Below, one piece after another: positions 34,138-42,394 of a DNA stretch of 64,000 nt. The stretch covers positions 248,001 through 312,000 of the forward strand of contig NZ_FQZK01000003.1 of assembly GCF_900141985.1 (NCBI RefSeq). The letters run 5' to 3'. The stretch's first letter is position 1. Every line of letters begins with the position of its first letter. This DNA is from Nocardiopsis flavescens. Its GTDB lineage: Bacteria > Actinomycetota > Actinomycetes > Streptosporangiales > Streptosporangiaceae. A program made the position numbers and the translations under genes. The notes beneath the pieces were generated by a model that was given only the letters and a program-made list of their open reading frames with translations, was not told the origin of the DNA and did not search any database.

Positions 34138-36567
34138 TCAGGGGCGGCCCGGCGGGGTGGAGCGGCGGGTGTCCAGCCACAGCACCTGCGGGTCGTGGTC
34201 GCTGACCTGGTCGTGGAACTCGGAGTTGATGCGCACGACCTCGTAGTCCACGCGCCCGGCCAGCGCCTCGTTGATCAGGATGTGGTCCAGGGCCTGGGAG
34301 TTGCCGTCGAACACGTAGTTGTGGCGCTCCCCGGCGGGCAGGTCCTCCATCGGGTTGTACAGCGGGCCGTCGTCGGTGAGGATCTCCAGGGTCCGGGAGA
34401 ACTGGAAGTCGTTGAGGTCGCCCATGACCACCAGGTGGGCCTGCGGGTCCACGGCGAGCAGCTCCTCGGCGAAGTCGGCCACCAGGCCGGCCTGGGCGTT
34501 GCGCTGCGTCTCGCTGGTGCGGTTCGGCGGCTGCACGACCCCGTGCAGGGCCTCGTCGCCGCCCTTGGAGTTGAAGTGGTTGGTCACCACGTAGATGTCG
34601 CGGTTGAGGGCGCGGAAGTGGCCGACCAGCGGCTTGCGGCTGGACTCCCAGGCCGGGTCCTTCGGCTCGATGCGGCCCGGGGAGACCGACAGCTCGGCGC
34701 CGCGGGGGCCCCGGACGACCTCGACGGCGGTGGTGGCGTCGCCGCCGGGGCGGTCCACGAACTGCACGCGGGCGGGGTCGAAGAGGAAGGCGTTGCGGAT
34801 GTTGCCGCCGGGGGCGCCGCCGTCCTGCTTGTCCTCGGGGCTGATCTGGCGCCACTCGTAGGCGGGCCCGCCCCGGGCCCGGACGGCCGCGACGAGCCGG
34901 TCCAGGGTGACCCCGGCGTCGACGGTGCCGTCGTCCACGGCGCCGTTGTCGTCCTGGATCTCCTCCAGGCCGATGATGTCGGGCGCGCCGAGGTGGTCGA
35001 CGATCCCGGAGGCCAGCGCGTCGTACTTCGCCTGGTCGTCCTCCCCGCCGAGGTTCTCCACGTTGTAGGTGGCGACGGAGACCTCGTGCCGGGCGGTGTC
35101 GCGGACGGGGGTGCGCTCCAGGTCGCCGGGCACGTGCTCGCCCAGGGTGGAGGCGCGCACGAGGTAGCCGCCGAACCGGCTGTAGTACACCGGGCCCTCG
35201 GTGACCCCGGCGAGGGTGTCGCCCACGTTCGCCTGGGGGAAGGGCCGGACGCCGCGGTCCAGCAGGGACTCGACCTTGACCCGGCCCGCGTTGGGGTCGT
35301 CGTAGGAGCCGTAGGCCACGCCGCCGGAGGCGGTGCGGTTGTGCCCGGGTTCCACGGTGACCCAGAGCGCCTGGTAGGCGTCGGTGGGCGCGATGACGGG
35401 CGCGTCCTCGAAGCGCACCGTCATGTGCTCGTGGGCGGCCCAGAAGTCGAGGGCGTAGGTGTCGGGGCGCAGCTCCAGGCCGGAGATGTCGCCGCCGTGG
35501 TCGGGCGCGTACTCGGCGGGGATGGTCCCGGCCTCCAGCACCACCGACTCCGGGACGGCGTTGCCGGTGGACAGGACCGTCCACCGCGCCTGGTCGAGCT
35601 GGGTGACGGTCTGCGCGCCGGAGGCGGGACGGTACTCGTCGACCCGGCCGGACACCAGGACCTCGTCGCCGGGGGCGACGCCGGGCGTGGTGGAGCCGGT
35701 GAACACGAACAGGCCCTCGCTGGTGCGCGGGTCCCCGTCGCCCTCGGGGTCCTGGAACCAGAACCCGCGCGCACTGCCGAAGGCGTTGACCGCGGTGACC
35801 ACCCCGGGCACCCCGGAGGCGGTGCCCCCGGCGTACGGGGAGGTACGGGTGATCCCCTGGATGTCGTGGATGCGCAGGTCGCCGGGCTCCCCGGGGCCGG
35901 GCTCCTGCGGTTCCTCCCCCACGCCCTCGCCCGCGGCGTTGACCGGGGACGGCTCGCCCGCCGTGAAGTCGGCGGCGTTGTCTCCGGTGTCGGTGAACGC
36001 GGCGTCGCGGGAGGCGGAGGTGGTGTTGGTGAGCGCGGGGGCGGGCGCGCCCTCGCGGACGACCGCGCCGCCGTAGCCGACGACGTCCACGACGGCCCCG
36101 TCCGCGGCGCAGTCCGCGGTGGTGCGGCACTCGACGGGGTCGGTGTCCGAGACCAGCAGGACGGTGCCCGCGGTCGCCGACATGGTGACCGACCCGGCGG
36201 CGTCGGGCGCGGGCAGGTCGGCCGTGCCCCCGGCGCCGGCGGCCTGGCGGACCAGGTAGCTCCCCCGCTCCGGGATCTCCCCGGCCAACGGGGTGACCTG
36301 GACGCGGGTGGCGGGGCCCGGGGAGGCGGGGAGGTACTGGACGCTCCAGCCGTCGACGGACACCGGGGCGCCGGTGGCGTTGCCCAGCTCGACGAAGTCG
36401 TGGCGCAGCGTCGCTCCGCTGTTGCCGCCGCCTCCGTAGACCTCGGCGATCACCGGGGTGCCGGCGTCGGCGTGGGCGGACGGGGCCGATCCCAGGGCCG
36501 CGGCCAGGAGCACCGCGGCCGCGGCGGACGTCGGCGCGAGCAGGCGCCGTGGTCGGGTGGGGGACAC
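34138..36567 (-). CDS. Secreted ExeM/NucH-type extracellular endonuclease
   Basis: This 809-residue protein has a signal peptide (PRRLLAPTSAAAAVLLAAALGSAPSAHA). An N-terminal lamin-tail-like domain follows (PVIAEVYGGGGNSGATLRHDFVELGN). A central OB-fold segment has the DIQGITRTSPYAG and GSARGFWFQDPEGDG pattern of ExeM and YhcR nucleases. The C-terminal endonuclease/exonuclease/phosphatase domain shows VATYNVENLG, IIGLEEIQDDNGA, VVTNHFNSKGG, VVMGDLNDF and VSDHDPQVLWL. It should degrade extracellular DNA, possibly in biofilm or nutrient scavenging. The GTG at 36567 has GGAGAGA upstream. It is downstream of the Pnkp gene, but a terminator separates them. Confidence 0.9.
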   Translation of the reverse strand: MSPTRPRRLLAPTSAAAAVLLAAALGSAPSAHADAGTPVIAEVYGGGGNSGATLRHDFVELGNATGAPVSVDGWSVQYLPASPGPATRVQVTPLAGEIPERGSYLVRQAAGAGGTADLPAPDAAGSVTMSATAGTVLLVSDTDPVECRTTADCAADGAVVDVVGYGGAVVREGAPAPALTNTTSASRDAAFTDTGDNAADFTAGEPSPVNAAGEGVGEEPQEPGPGEPGDLRIHDIQGITRTSPYAGGTASGVPGVVTAVNAFGSARGFWFQDPEGDGDPRTSEGLFVFTGSTTPGVAPGDEVLVSGRVDEYRPASGAQTVTQLDQARWTVLSTGNAVPESVVLEAGTIPAEYAPDHGGDISGLELRPDTYALDFWAAHEHMTVRFEDAPVIAPTDAYQALWVTVEPGHNRTASGGVAYGSYDDPNAGRVKVESLLDRGVRPFPQANVGDTLAGVTEGPVYYSRFGGYLVRASTLGEHVPGDLERTPVRDTARHEVSVATYNVENLGGEDDQAKYDALASGIVDHLGAPDIIGLEEIQDDNGAVDDGTVDAGVTLDRLVAAVRARGGPAYEWRQISPEDKQDGGAPGGNIRNAFLFDPARVQFVDRPGGDATTAVEVVRGPRGAELSVSPGRIEPKDPAWESSRKPLVGHFRALNRDIYVVTNHFNSKGGDEALHGVVQPPNRTSETQRNAQAGLVADFAEELLAVDPQAHLVVMGDLNDFQFSRTLEILTDDGPLYNPMEDLPAGERHNYVFDGNSQALDHILINEALAGRVDYEVVRINSEFHDQVSDHDPQVLWLDTRRSTPPGRP

Positions 36568-36732
36568 GTTCTCTCCGGGGGTGCTGGGGAGTAGGGGCGG
36601 GGACATCATGGCCCGCGCGCGTGTCCGTTGGTAGGAGGCGACGTGAAAAGAAGGCGAAGCGGGCCCCGGTTGGTGTGATCCGCCCGGGTCGGCCGTGCCC
36701 GCGCCTCGTACGATCCGCCCAATCCGGCCGGG

Positions 36733-36769
36733 CCGTCCCCGTCCCGCCGCGGGGGCGGGGCGGGGACGG
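36733..36769 (-). terminator. Terminator after the pnkp-hen1 cassette
   Basis: Sixteen-base arms (36733-36748 and 36754-36769) pair with one mismatch around a five-base loop, six bases beyond the pnkp stop. Confidence 0.75.
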
Positions 36770-36775
36770 GGGCGG

Positions 36776-39376
36776 CTACAGGCGCGGGTCGACCGGTTCG
36801 GCCTCCAGCGCCAGGGTCGCGAACACCGCCTCGTGGACGCGCCACAGCGGCTCGCCGCGGGCGTGCCGGGCCAGGGCCTCCAGCCCGAGCTTGTGCTCGC
36901 GCATGGCGAGCCCGAGCTTGGCGCCCGGCCTGCGGTCCCTGAGGGCCTCCAGGCGCCCGGGGTCGGTGTAGTCGGGGCCGTAGATGATCCGCAGGTACTC
37001 GGGGCCGCGCACCTTCAGGCCGGGCTGGGTGAGCCCCTTGGCGCCGGTGGCGCGGGCCCCGTGGAGCGGCTTGACGACCATGCCCTCTCCCCCGGCGTCC
37101 ACCATCTCCCGCCACCAGGCCGCGGCGGAGGCACAGGCGGCCGGGTCGGTGGTGTCCACCACCCGGTAGCGGGTGGTGCGCACCAGCGGGTCGGCCTCGG
37201 CCAGCCGCTCCGCCGTGGCCATGTGCCACAGGTGGTCGGCGTCGGAGTACTCGCGCCCCTGGGAGGCCAGGACCGCGAAGGGCGCGAACCGGAGCCCGGC
37301 GATACCGTCGGTGTCCCAGGAGTAGCGCCGGTACACCCGGCTGAACTCCTCCATCTGCTCCGCGCTCCGCGCCGTCTTCTCCGCGAGGCGGCCCACGTCC
37401 AGGCCCCGCGCGGCGGCAGCGGCCAGGGCCGCGCCGGCCGCGGGCAGGGCGGCGCGGGCGGCGGCGCCCACCGAGGCGTACTGGTCGCGGATGAGCGTGC
37501 GGGCCTTGGCCGACCAGGGCAGCACCTCGCCGTCCAGGGCGATCCAGTCGGTGCCCAGCCGGTCCCACAGGCCGGCTCCGGTGACGGCGGCGCGCAGCCG
37601 GTCCACCACCCCGGCCCCCAGCGCCCGGTCGGCGAAGAAGGGCCGGCCGGTGCGGGTGTACACGGTGCCCGTGGAGCCCGGCGCGAACCGCCGCTCCGCC
37701 GCCGCCCCGTCGCGGCACAGCACGGCGACGGCGCGCGAGCCCATGTGCTTCTCCTCGCACACGACCTGCCCGATGCCGGCGGCGCGGTACCAGGCGAACG
37801 CCTCGTCGGGGTGCTCCAGGTACCCGGCCTCGGAGGCGGCCGGCGCCGGGGCCATGGTCGGCGGCAGGTACAGCAGCCACCGGGGGTCGACGGAGAACCG
37901 GCTCATCACCTCCAGGGCGCCCAGGACGGACGGCCCGCCGGCGCGCACGGTCCCGAACTCCGTCTCCACGAACAGCCCCGGGCGGCGGCCGCCCGCGCCC
38001 ACGTCGGTGATGTCGACGACCGTGTCGGAGCGGTCCCCGCCCGCGGAGGGGCCCGGCCCCTCTCCTGCCAGCGGGCGGACCGGCTCGTACCAGGTCCGGC
38101 GGGCGGCCACGTCGACGGTCTCGCGCTCGGGGTAGCGCAGCGCGGTGAGCTTTCCGCCGAACACGCAGCCGGTGTCCAGGCAGAGGGTGTTGTTGACCCA
38201 CTCCGCCTTGAGCACGGGGGTGTGCCCGTAGACGACCGCCGCCCTCCCCCGGTAGTCGCGCGCCCAGGGCAGGCGCACCGGCAGGCCGTACTCGTCGGTC
38301 TCCCCGTTGGTGTCGCCGTACAGGGCGAAGGACCGCACCCGCCCGGAGGCACGGCCGTGGTAGGCCTCCTTGAGTCCGGCGTGGGCCACCACCAGCCGCC
38401 CGCCGTCGAGGACGAGGTGGCTGACCAGGCCGTCGCAGAAGTCGAGGACCTCCGCGCGGAACTCCTCGCTCTCCCGGCCCAGCTGCTCCAGGGACTCCGC
38501 GAGCCCGTGGGTGGGCGTGACCTTGGTGCCCCGCAGCGCCCGGATCAGCTTGTTCTCGTGGTTGCCGGGCACGCACAGGGCGTCGCCGTCGCGCACCATG
38601 CCCATGGCCAGGCGCAGGACTCCGGGGGTGTCGGGGCCGCGGTCCACGAGGTCCCCGACGAACACGGCGGTGCGCCCGTCCGGGTGGCGGGCGCCGACGG
38701 CCCGCCCCCGGTCGTCCCGGGTGAACGCGTAGCCCAGTGCGGCCAGCAGCTCCTCCAGCTCCTCCCGGCAGCCGTGGACGTCGCCGATGACGTCGAAGGG
38801 GCCGGTCAGCTCGGTCCGGTCGGGCCAGGCGCGCTCGCGCTCGACGACGGCGGCGTCGACCTCCGCGACGCCCTTGAGGACGTGGACCTTGCGGAACCCC
38901 TCCTTGCGCAGGCGCTTGACGCTCTGGCGCAGGTCGCGGCACTGGCGGGCGATGACGTGGTCCCCGAAGTCGCGGTCGGGCCGAACGCGGTTGCGCCGGC
39001 GGGCCACGGACTCGGGCACGTCCAGGACGATCGCGGTGGCCGGCACGTCGTTGGCCTTGGCCACGGCGAGGAGTTCGGCGCGGGCGCGCTGCTGCACGTT
39101 GGTGACGTCGACCACGGCGAGCAGACCGCGGCGCAGCCGCACGTCCACGATGGTGTGCAGCAGGGCGAAGGCGTCGGCGCTGGCGGCCTGGTCGTTCTCG
39201 TCGTCGCTGACCAGGCCCCGGCAGAAGTCGGAGGAGACGACCTCGGTGGGCCCGAAGTGGCGGGCCGCGAAGGTGGACTTGCCCGAGCCGGACACCCCGA
39301 CCAGCACGACGAGGCCCATGGCGGGCACGCCGAGGACCCGCGGGGCGGTGTCCGGGGCGGTCGCGTCGGTGTTCAT
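36776..39376 (-). CDS. pnkp: Polynucleotide kinase-phosphatase-ligase of the bacterial RNA repair system
   Basis: This 866-residue protein is nearly the same length as the characterised clostridial enzyme. The N-terminal 5'-kinase domain has the P-loop GVSGSGKST (27-35) followed by SSDFCR. The central metallophosphatase (2',3'-phosphatase) has GDVHGC (198-203), GDLVDRG (241-247), GNHEN (271-275) and later HAGL and GHTP. The C-terminal adenylyltransferase/ligase domain has its active-site Lys543 in EEKHMGSR and LDGEVLPWS. It heals and seals broken RNA, for example tRNA cut by ribotoxins. Its ATG overlaps the hen1 stop by four bases (ATGA), so the pair is translationally coupled. Bacterial Pnkp needs Hen1 to ligate efficiently. 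Confidence 0.96.
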   Translation of the reverse strand: MNTDATAPDTAPRVLGVPAMGLVVLVGVSGSGKSTFAARHFGPTEVVSSDFCRGLVSDDENDQAASADAFALLHTIVDVRLRRGLLAVVDVTNVQQRARAELLAVAKANDVPATAIVLDVPESVARRRNRVRPDRDFGDHVIARQCRDLRQSVKRLRKEGFRKVHVLKGVAEVDAAVVERERAWPDRTELTGPFDVIGDVHGCREELEELLAALGYAFTRDDRGRAVGARHPDGRTAVFVGDLVDRGPDTPGVLRLAMGMVRDGDALCVPGNHENKLIRALRGTKVTPTHGLAESLEQLGRESEEFRAEVLDFCDGLVSHLVLDGGRLVVAHAGLKEAYHGRASGRVRSFALYGDTNGETDEYGLPVRLPWARDYRGRAAVVYGHTPVLKAEWVNNTLCLDTGCVFGGKLTALRYPERETVDVAARRTWYEPVRPLAGEGPGPSAGGDRSDTVVDITDVGAGGRRPGLFVETEFGTVRAGGPSVLGALEVMSRFSVDPRWLLYLPPTMAPAPAASEAGYLEHPDEAFAWYRAAGIGQVVCEEKHMGSRAVAVLCRDGAAAERRFAPGSTGTVYTRTGRPFFADRALGAGVVDRLRAAVTGAGLWDRLGTDWIALDGEVLPWSAKARTLIRDQYASVGAAARAALPAAGAALAAAAARGLDVGRLAEKTARSAEQMEEFSRVYRRYSWDTDGIAGLRFAPFAVLASQGREYSDADHLWHMATAERLAEADPLVRTTRYRVVDTTDPAACASAAAWWREMVDAGGEGMVVKPLHGARATGAKGLTQPGLKVRGPEYLRIIYGPDYTDPGRLEALRDRRPGAKLGLAMREHKLGLEALARHARGEPLWRVHEAVFATLALEAEPVDPRL

Positions 39377-40917
39377 CGGGTGAACACTCCCATCTGGGTC
39401 GGGGAGCCGGTGGCCGGGTCCTGGGGACCCACCGGCAGGTGGCGGACGGTGTAGCCGTTGCGCTCGGCGACGGCGTCCGCCCACCGGGCGAACTCGGCGC
39501 GGGTCCACTCGAAGCGGTGGTCGGAGTGGCGGAGGGCGCCCGGCGCCAGGCGCTCGTAGTGGACGTTGTACTCGGCGTTGGGGGTGGTGACCACCGCGAT
39601 CCGGGGGCGGGCGGCGGCGAACACCGTCTCCTCCAGGGCGGGCAGCCGCTCGGGGTCGAGGTGCTCGACGACCTCCATGAGCACGACGGCGTCGTATCCG
39701 CAGAAGCGGGCGTCCCGGTAGACGGCGGAGCCGACCAGCAGCTCGGGCCGGGGCGGGCGGGCCCCCTGCTCCCGGACGGCGCCGGTGTCGCCGAACAGGT
39801 CGCGGTGCCGGCCCCGGCCGCCCGGGGCGCAGCCGCGGCAGGTCCTGCGGTGGGCCCTCTGGAGGGAGGCGGTGTCGACGTCCGCTCCGGTGATCCGCTC
39901 CAGGGCGGGGTCGGCGACCAGCTCGGCCAGCAGGGCGCCGGGGCCGCAGCCCAGGTCCAGGACGCTGGAGGCGTTCTCGGCGCGCAGGACGGCCAGGACC
40001 GCCCCGGCCCGCTGCGCGGCCAGGGAGGGCGCGCGCTCCTGCCCCGGCCGGTCCGGGGCGGGCGGCGCGAGGACGTCCTCCAGCCCCGGGTCCGCCTCCT
40101 CCTCGGGCAGGTCGTCGGCCTCGGCCAGCCGGGCCAGGGCGGTGCGCACGTAGGTCTGGCGCCGGCCGAGGTAGCGGCGGGTGATCCAGGCCCGCTCGGG
40201 GTGGCGGACCAGCCACGCGGACCCCGCCTCGGGGTCCTCCTCGGCCGTGTCCCCGTCGGGGCCGGCGACGCGCAGGCCGCCGGCGCGCAGGAGCTTGTCG
40301 ACCTCGCCGCGGTCCACCCAGTAGTGCTTCCCGCCGTCCATGGCGGGCAGCAGCACGTACAGGTGGCTCAGCGCCTCCGACAGCACCTGCTCGCCGCTCA
40401 GGGTCAACGACAGGTAGGGGGAGTCGCCCCAGCCGGGCAGGCCGGGGTCGAGCGGCACCGGTTCGGCGGACACCCGCCAGCCCAGCGGCTCGAACAGGGC
40501 GCGCGCCTTGTCGGCCCCGGCCCGGCAGGGCACCGCGGGAAGGTGGAGTTCCAGGGGCAGCGGGGCGGCTGCCAGCGCCGGGCGGGCGTCGCTCCGCCCC
40601 CGGAGCGCGGAGCGGAACACCCGCCCCAGCGCCACCGTGAACAGCGAGGAGGCGGCGAACGGGCGGTCGTTGACGTACTGGGCCAGGGCGAAGTCGGGTG
40701 TGCTGACGGACGTGCGCGCCCGCAGCAGCGCCCGGGGGTCGACCTCCAGGAGCAGGGCGGCCGTGCAGCGCTCCGCCGTCGCCTCGGGGTAGAAGACGTG
40801 GGCGGTGCCGAAGGACTGCTCGAAGCCCTGGACCCGCCCGGGGTTCTTGTGGAGCAGGTATCCGAGGTCCGTGGCCGGGGCCGCCGGGGTCGCGGTGGTG
40901 GTGATCGTCAGTAGCAC
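39373..40917 (-). CDS. hen1: 3'-terminal RNA ribose 2'-O-methyltransferase Hen1
   Basis: This 514-residue protein has the bacterial Hen1 N-terminal half (ATDLGYLLHKNPGRVQ...GTAHVFYPEA), which activates Pnkp-catalysed ligation. The C-terminal SAM methyltransferase has the SAM loop VLDLGCGPGALLAELV, metal-binding VVLMEVVEHLDPERLP (E-x-x-E-H) and DHRFEWTR. It methylates the 2'-OH at the break so that the repaired site cannot be cut again. The start is a GTG at 40917. It is first in the hen1-pnkp operon. A gene of unknown function ends 90 bases upstream on the same strand. Confidence 0.95.
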   Translation of the reverse strand: MLLTITTTATPAAPATDLGYLLHKNPGRVQGFEQSFGTAHVFYPEATAERCTAALLLEVDPRALLRARTSVSTPDFALAQYVNDRPFAASSLFTVALGRVFRSALRGRSDARPALAAAPLPLELHLPAVPCRAGADKARALFEPLGWRVSAEPVPLDPGLPGWGDSPYLSLTLSGEQVLSEALSHLYVLLPAMDGGKHYWVDRGEVDKLLRAGGLRVAGPDGDTAEEDPEAGSAWLVRHPERAWITRRYLGRRQTYVRTALARLAEADDLPEEEADPGLEDVLAPPAPDRPGQERAPSLAAQRAGAVLAVLRAENASSVLDLGCGPGALLAELVADPALERITGADVDTASLQRAHRRTCRGCAPGGRGRHRDLFGDTGAVREQGARPPRPELLVGSAVYRDARFCGYDAVVLMEVVEHLDPERLPALEETVFAAARPRIAVVTTPNAEYNVHYERLAPGALRHSDHRFEWTRAEFARWADAVAERNGYTVRHLPVGPQDPATGSPTQMGVFTR

Positions 40918-41007
40918 CCGAGCATTGTGACCCCCGGGTACGGGCGTTGGCGAGGACTTTTCGGCCGCTCCGCGGCGCGGTGCCGCGGGGGTCCGGAAGG
41001 ACCCGGC

Positions 41008-42033
41008 CTATCCGCCCGGCGGGGCGGGCGGGGCCCCCGGGTCCCCGGGGCGCACGCCCAGCTCCTCCATGGCGCGGGCGACGAGGGAGCGGGCGTCGCC
41101 GAAGAAGCCCCAGGGGACCTCGCAGTAGAGGTTGCCGACGGCGGTCAGGTGCCAGCGGGCGGCGTCGGCCGCCTCCGCCCGGTGGAAGGCCCAGCCGAAC
41201 AGGTGGTGGGCCTGCACGTCGCGCGGATGGGGGACGGCGCTCCCGACCCAGTCCCGGGCCAGGCCGAACAGCTCCGCGACCGCCTCCCCGTGGAGCCGCC
41301 CCATGGCCTGGTCCACCACGAACCCGAACACGCCCTCGGCGGTGAGCCGCTTGTGCTCGGCGCGCAGGAACTCGGCGTGGGCCAGGGCCAGGACGGCGGG
41401 CAGCGGGTCGCCCGCGGGGGCGGTGTCGGCCGCCGCTCCGGCGAAGGCGAACATCTCCTCTTCCGAGCCGCCGCGCGCCGGGGACAGCACGCGCACCCTG
41501 CCCGCGTGGGCGGCGAACAGGTGCGGGGACCGCTGCCGGATCTCCCGCCACAGCCGGTCCTTCTCCTCCCGGTCGGCGCCCGCGCCCATCGCCACGGTCT
41601 GGAGCACGGTCCAGGGCGCGGCGTCGTCGGGGCGCAGGTCGGCCGCGGCGGACAGGGCCCGGCGGGCGTCGTCGAGGGTCGCCTCGGCGGCCTTGCGCTC
41701 GGCGGCGCCGCCGGAGGCGCGCAGGGCGTGGGCCAGCAGGGCGCTGCCCAGCCAGAGCATCAGGTCGGCCCGGTCGGCGGAGTCGAGCAGGTCGCCCAGG
41801 TCCTCGACCCGGTCGGCGGCGGCCCGGCCCAGCACCTCGGCGGTCGCCACGCGGGTCTCGGGGTCCTCCCGGCTCTCGGCGAGCAGCGGCAGGGCGGCGC
41901 CGAGGTCGCCCGCGGACACCTCCTCGGCCGCGGCCCGGAGCATGGGGTCGGCGCCCAGGGCGGCGGAGGTGAGCAGGTGCTCGACCGGGGCGCCGTGGGC
42001 GGGGCGGGCGTCGCGGGGGTTCCATGGCCACAT
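41008..42033 (-). CDS. Uncharacterised helical (TPR-like) protein upstream of hen1
   Basis: This 341-residue protein starts MWPWNPRDARPAHGAPVEHL. The rest is made of Ala/Leu/Glu/Arg-rich helices (AAEEVSAGDLGAALPLLAES, AERKAAEATLDDARRALSAA, FGFVVDQAMGRLHGEAVAEL), suggestive of helical repeats. There is no signal peptide or membrane segment. Late segments (HPRDVQAHHLFGWAFHRAE and NLYCEVPWGFFGDARSLVARAM) look conserved-domain-like, but I do not recognise them. It is on the same strand as hen1-pnkp with a 90-base gap, so cotranscription is possible. Whether it has anything to do with RNA repair is unknown. Confidence 0.65.
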   Translation of the reverse strand: MWPWNPRDARPAHGAPVEHLLTSAALGADPMLRAAAEEVSAGDLGAALPLLAESREDPETRVATAEVLGRAAADRVEDLGDLLDSADRADLMLWLGSALLAHALRASGGAAERKAAEATLDDARRALSAAADLRPDDAAPWTVLQTVAMGAGADREEKDRLWREIRQRSPHLFAAHAGRVRVLSPARGGSEEEMFAFAGAAADTAPAGDPLPAVLALAHAEFLRAEHKRLTAEGVFGFVVDQAMGRLHGEAVAELFGLARDWVGSAVPHPRDVQAHHLFGWAFHRAEAADAARWHLTAVGNLYCEVPWGFFGDARSLVARAMEELGVRPGDPGAPPAPPGG

Positions 42034-42394
42034 GCCGCCGAGGGTAGCGGTCCCCCGGCGGGGAGCGGACCCGGGGCGCGCGGGGCGCACCGGGTCCGCC
42101 GCCGGCTCAGGGGGCCGGGGTCGGCTCCGCCTTCGGCCCGGCCGCGGGGGCGGTCCGGCCGGACCGCCGGCGGGCGACCGTCCGGAGGGTCACCGCGATG
42201 ATCGCGGTGTCACCCGTGTCCGTGGCGCCCGCGCAGCAGGCGGCACGGCTCGGCGCCGTCCGTGTCGGGCGGCCCCGGGTCGAGCAGCACGGTGATCACG
42301 CGTCCGGCTCCCGGGGTGCGGGGGTGGGCAGGTACCCCCGCACCCTGACCCGGCCGGTGTGTCCCCGGACACACCAGGGCGTTCCGGGCCCTGG
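42034..42394. other. Intergenic region with two terminator hairpins, no confident gene
   Basis: The first part (42034-42300) has short open stretches on the minus strand. One frame reads TAIIAVTLRTVARRRSG to a stop near 42107, but it has no start and is interrupted by a TGA upstream. I could not join it to any neighbouring frame, so it is not called. The right part holds terminators of glpD. Confidence 0.4.
42314..42375 (-). terminator. Two hairpins terminating glpD
   Basis: GGTGTGTCC/GGACACACC (42356-42375) and then GGGTGCGGGGGT/ACCCCCGCACCC (42314-42345, perfect 12-bp stem, eight-base loop) lie 20 and 50 bases past the glpD stop on the minus strand. Confidence 0.7.

Noticed and set aside
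41008..42033. Assigning the upstream gene to the RNA repair system
   Set aside because: There is only proximity and strand in favour; no motif supports a role, so it is kept as uncharacterised.
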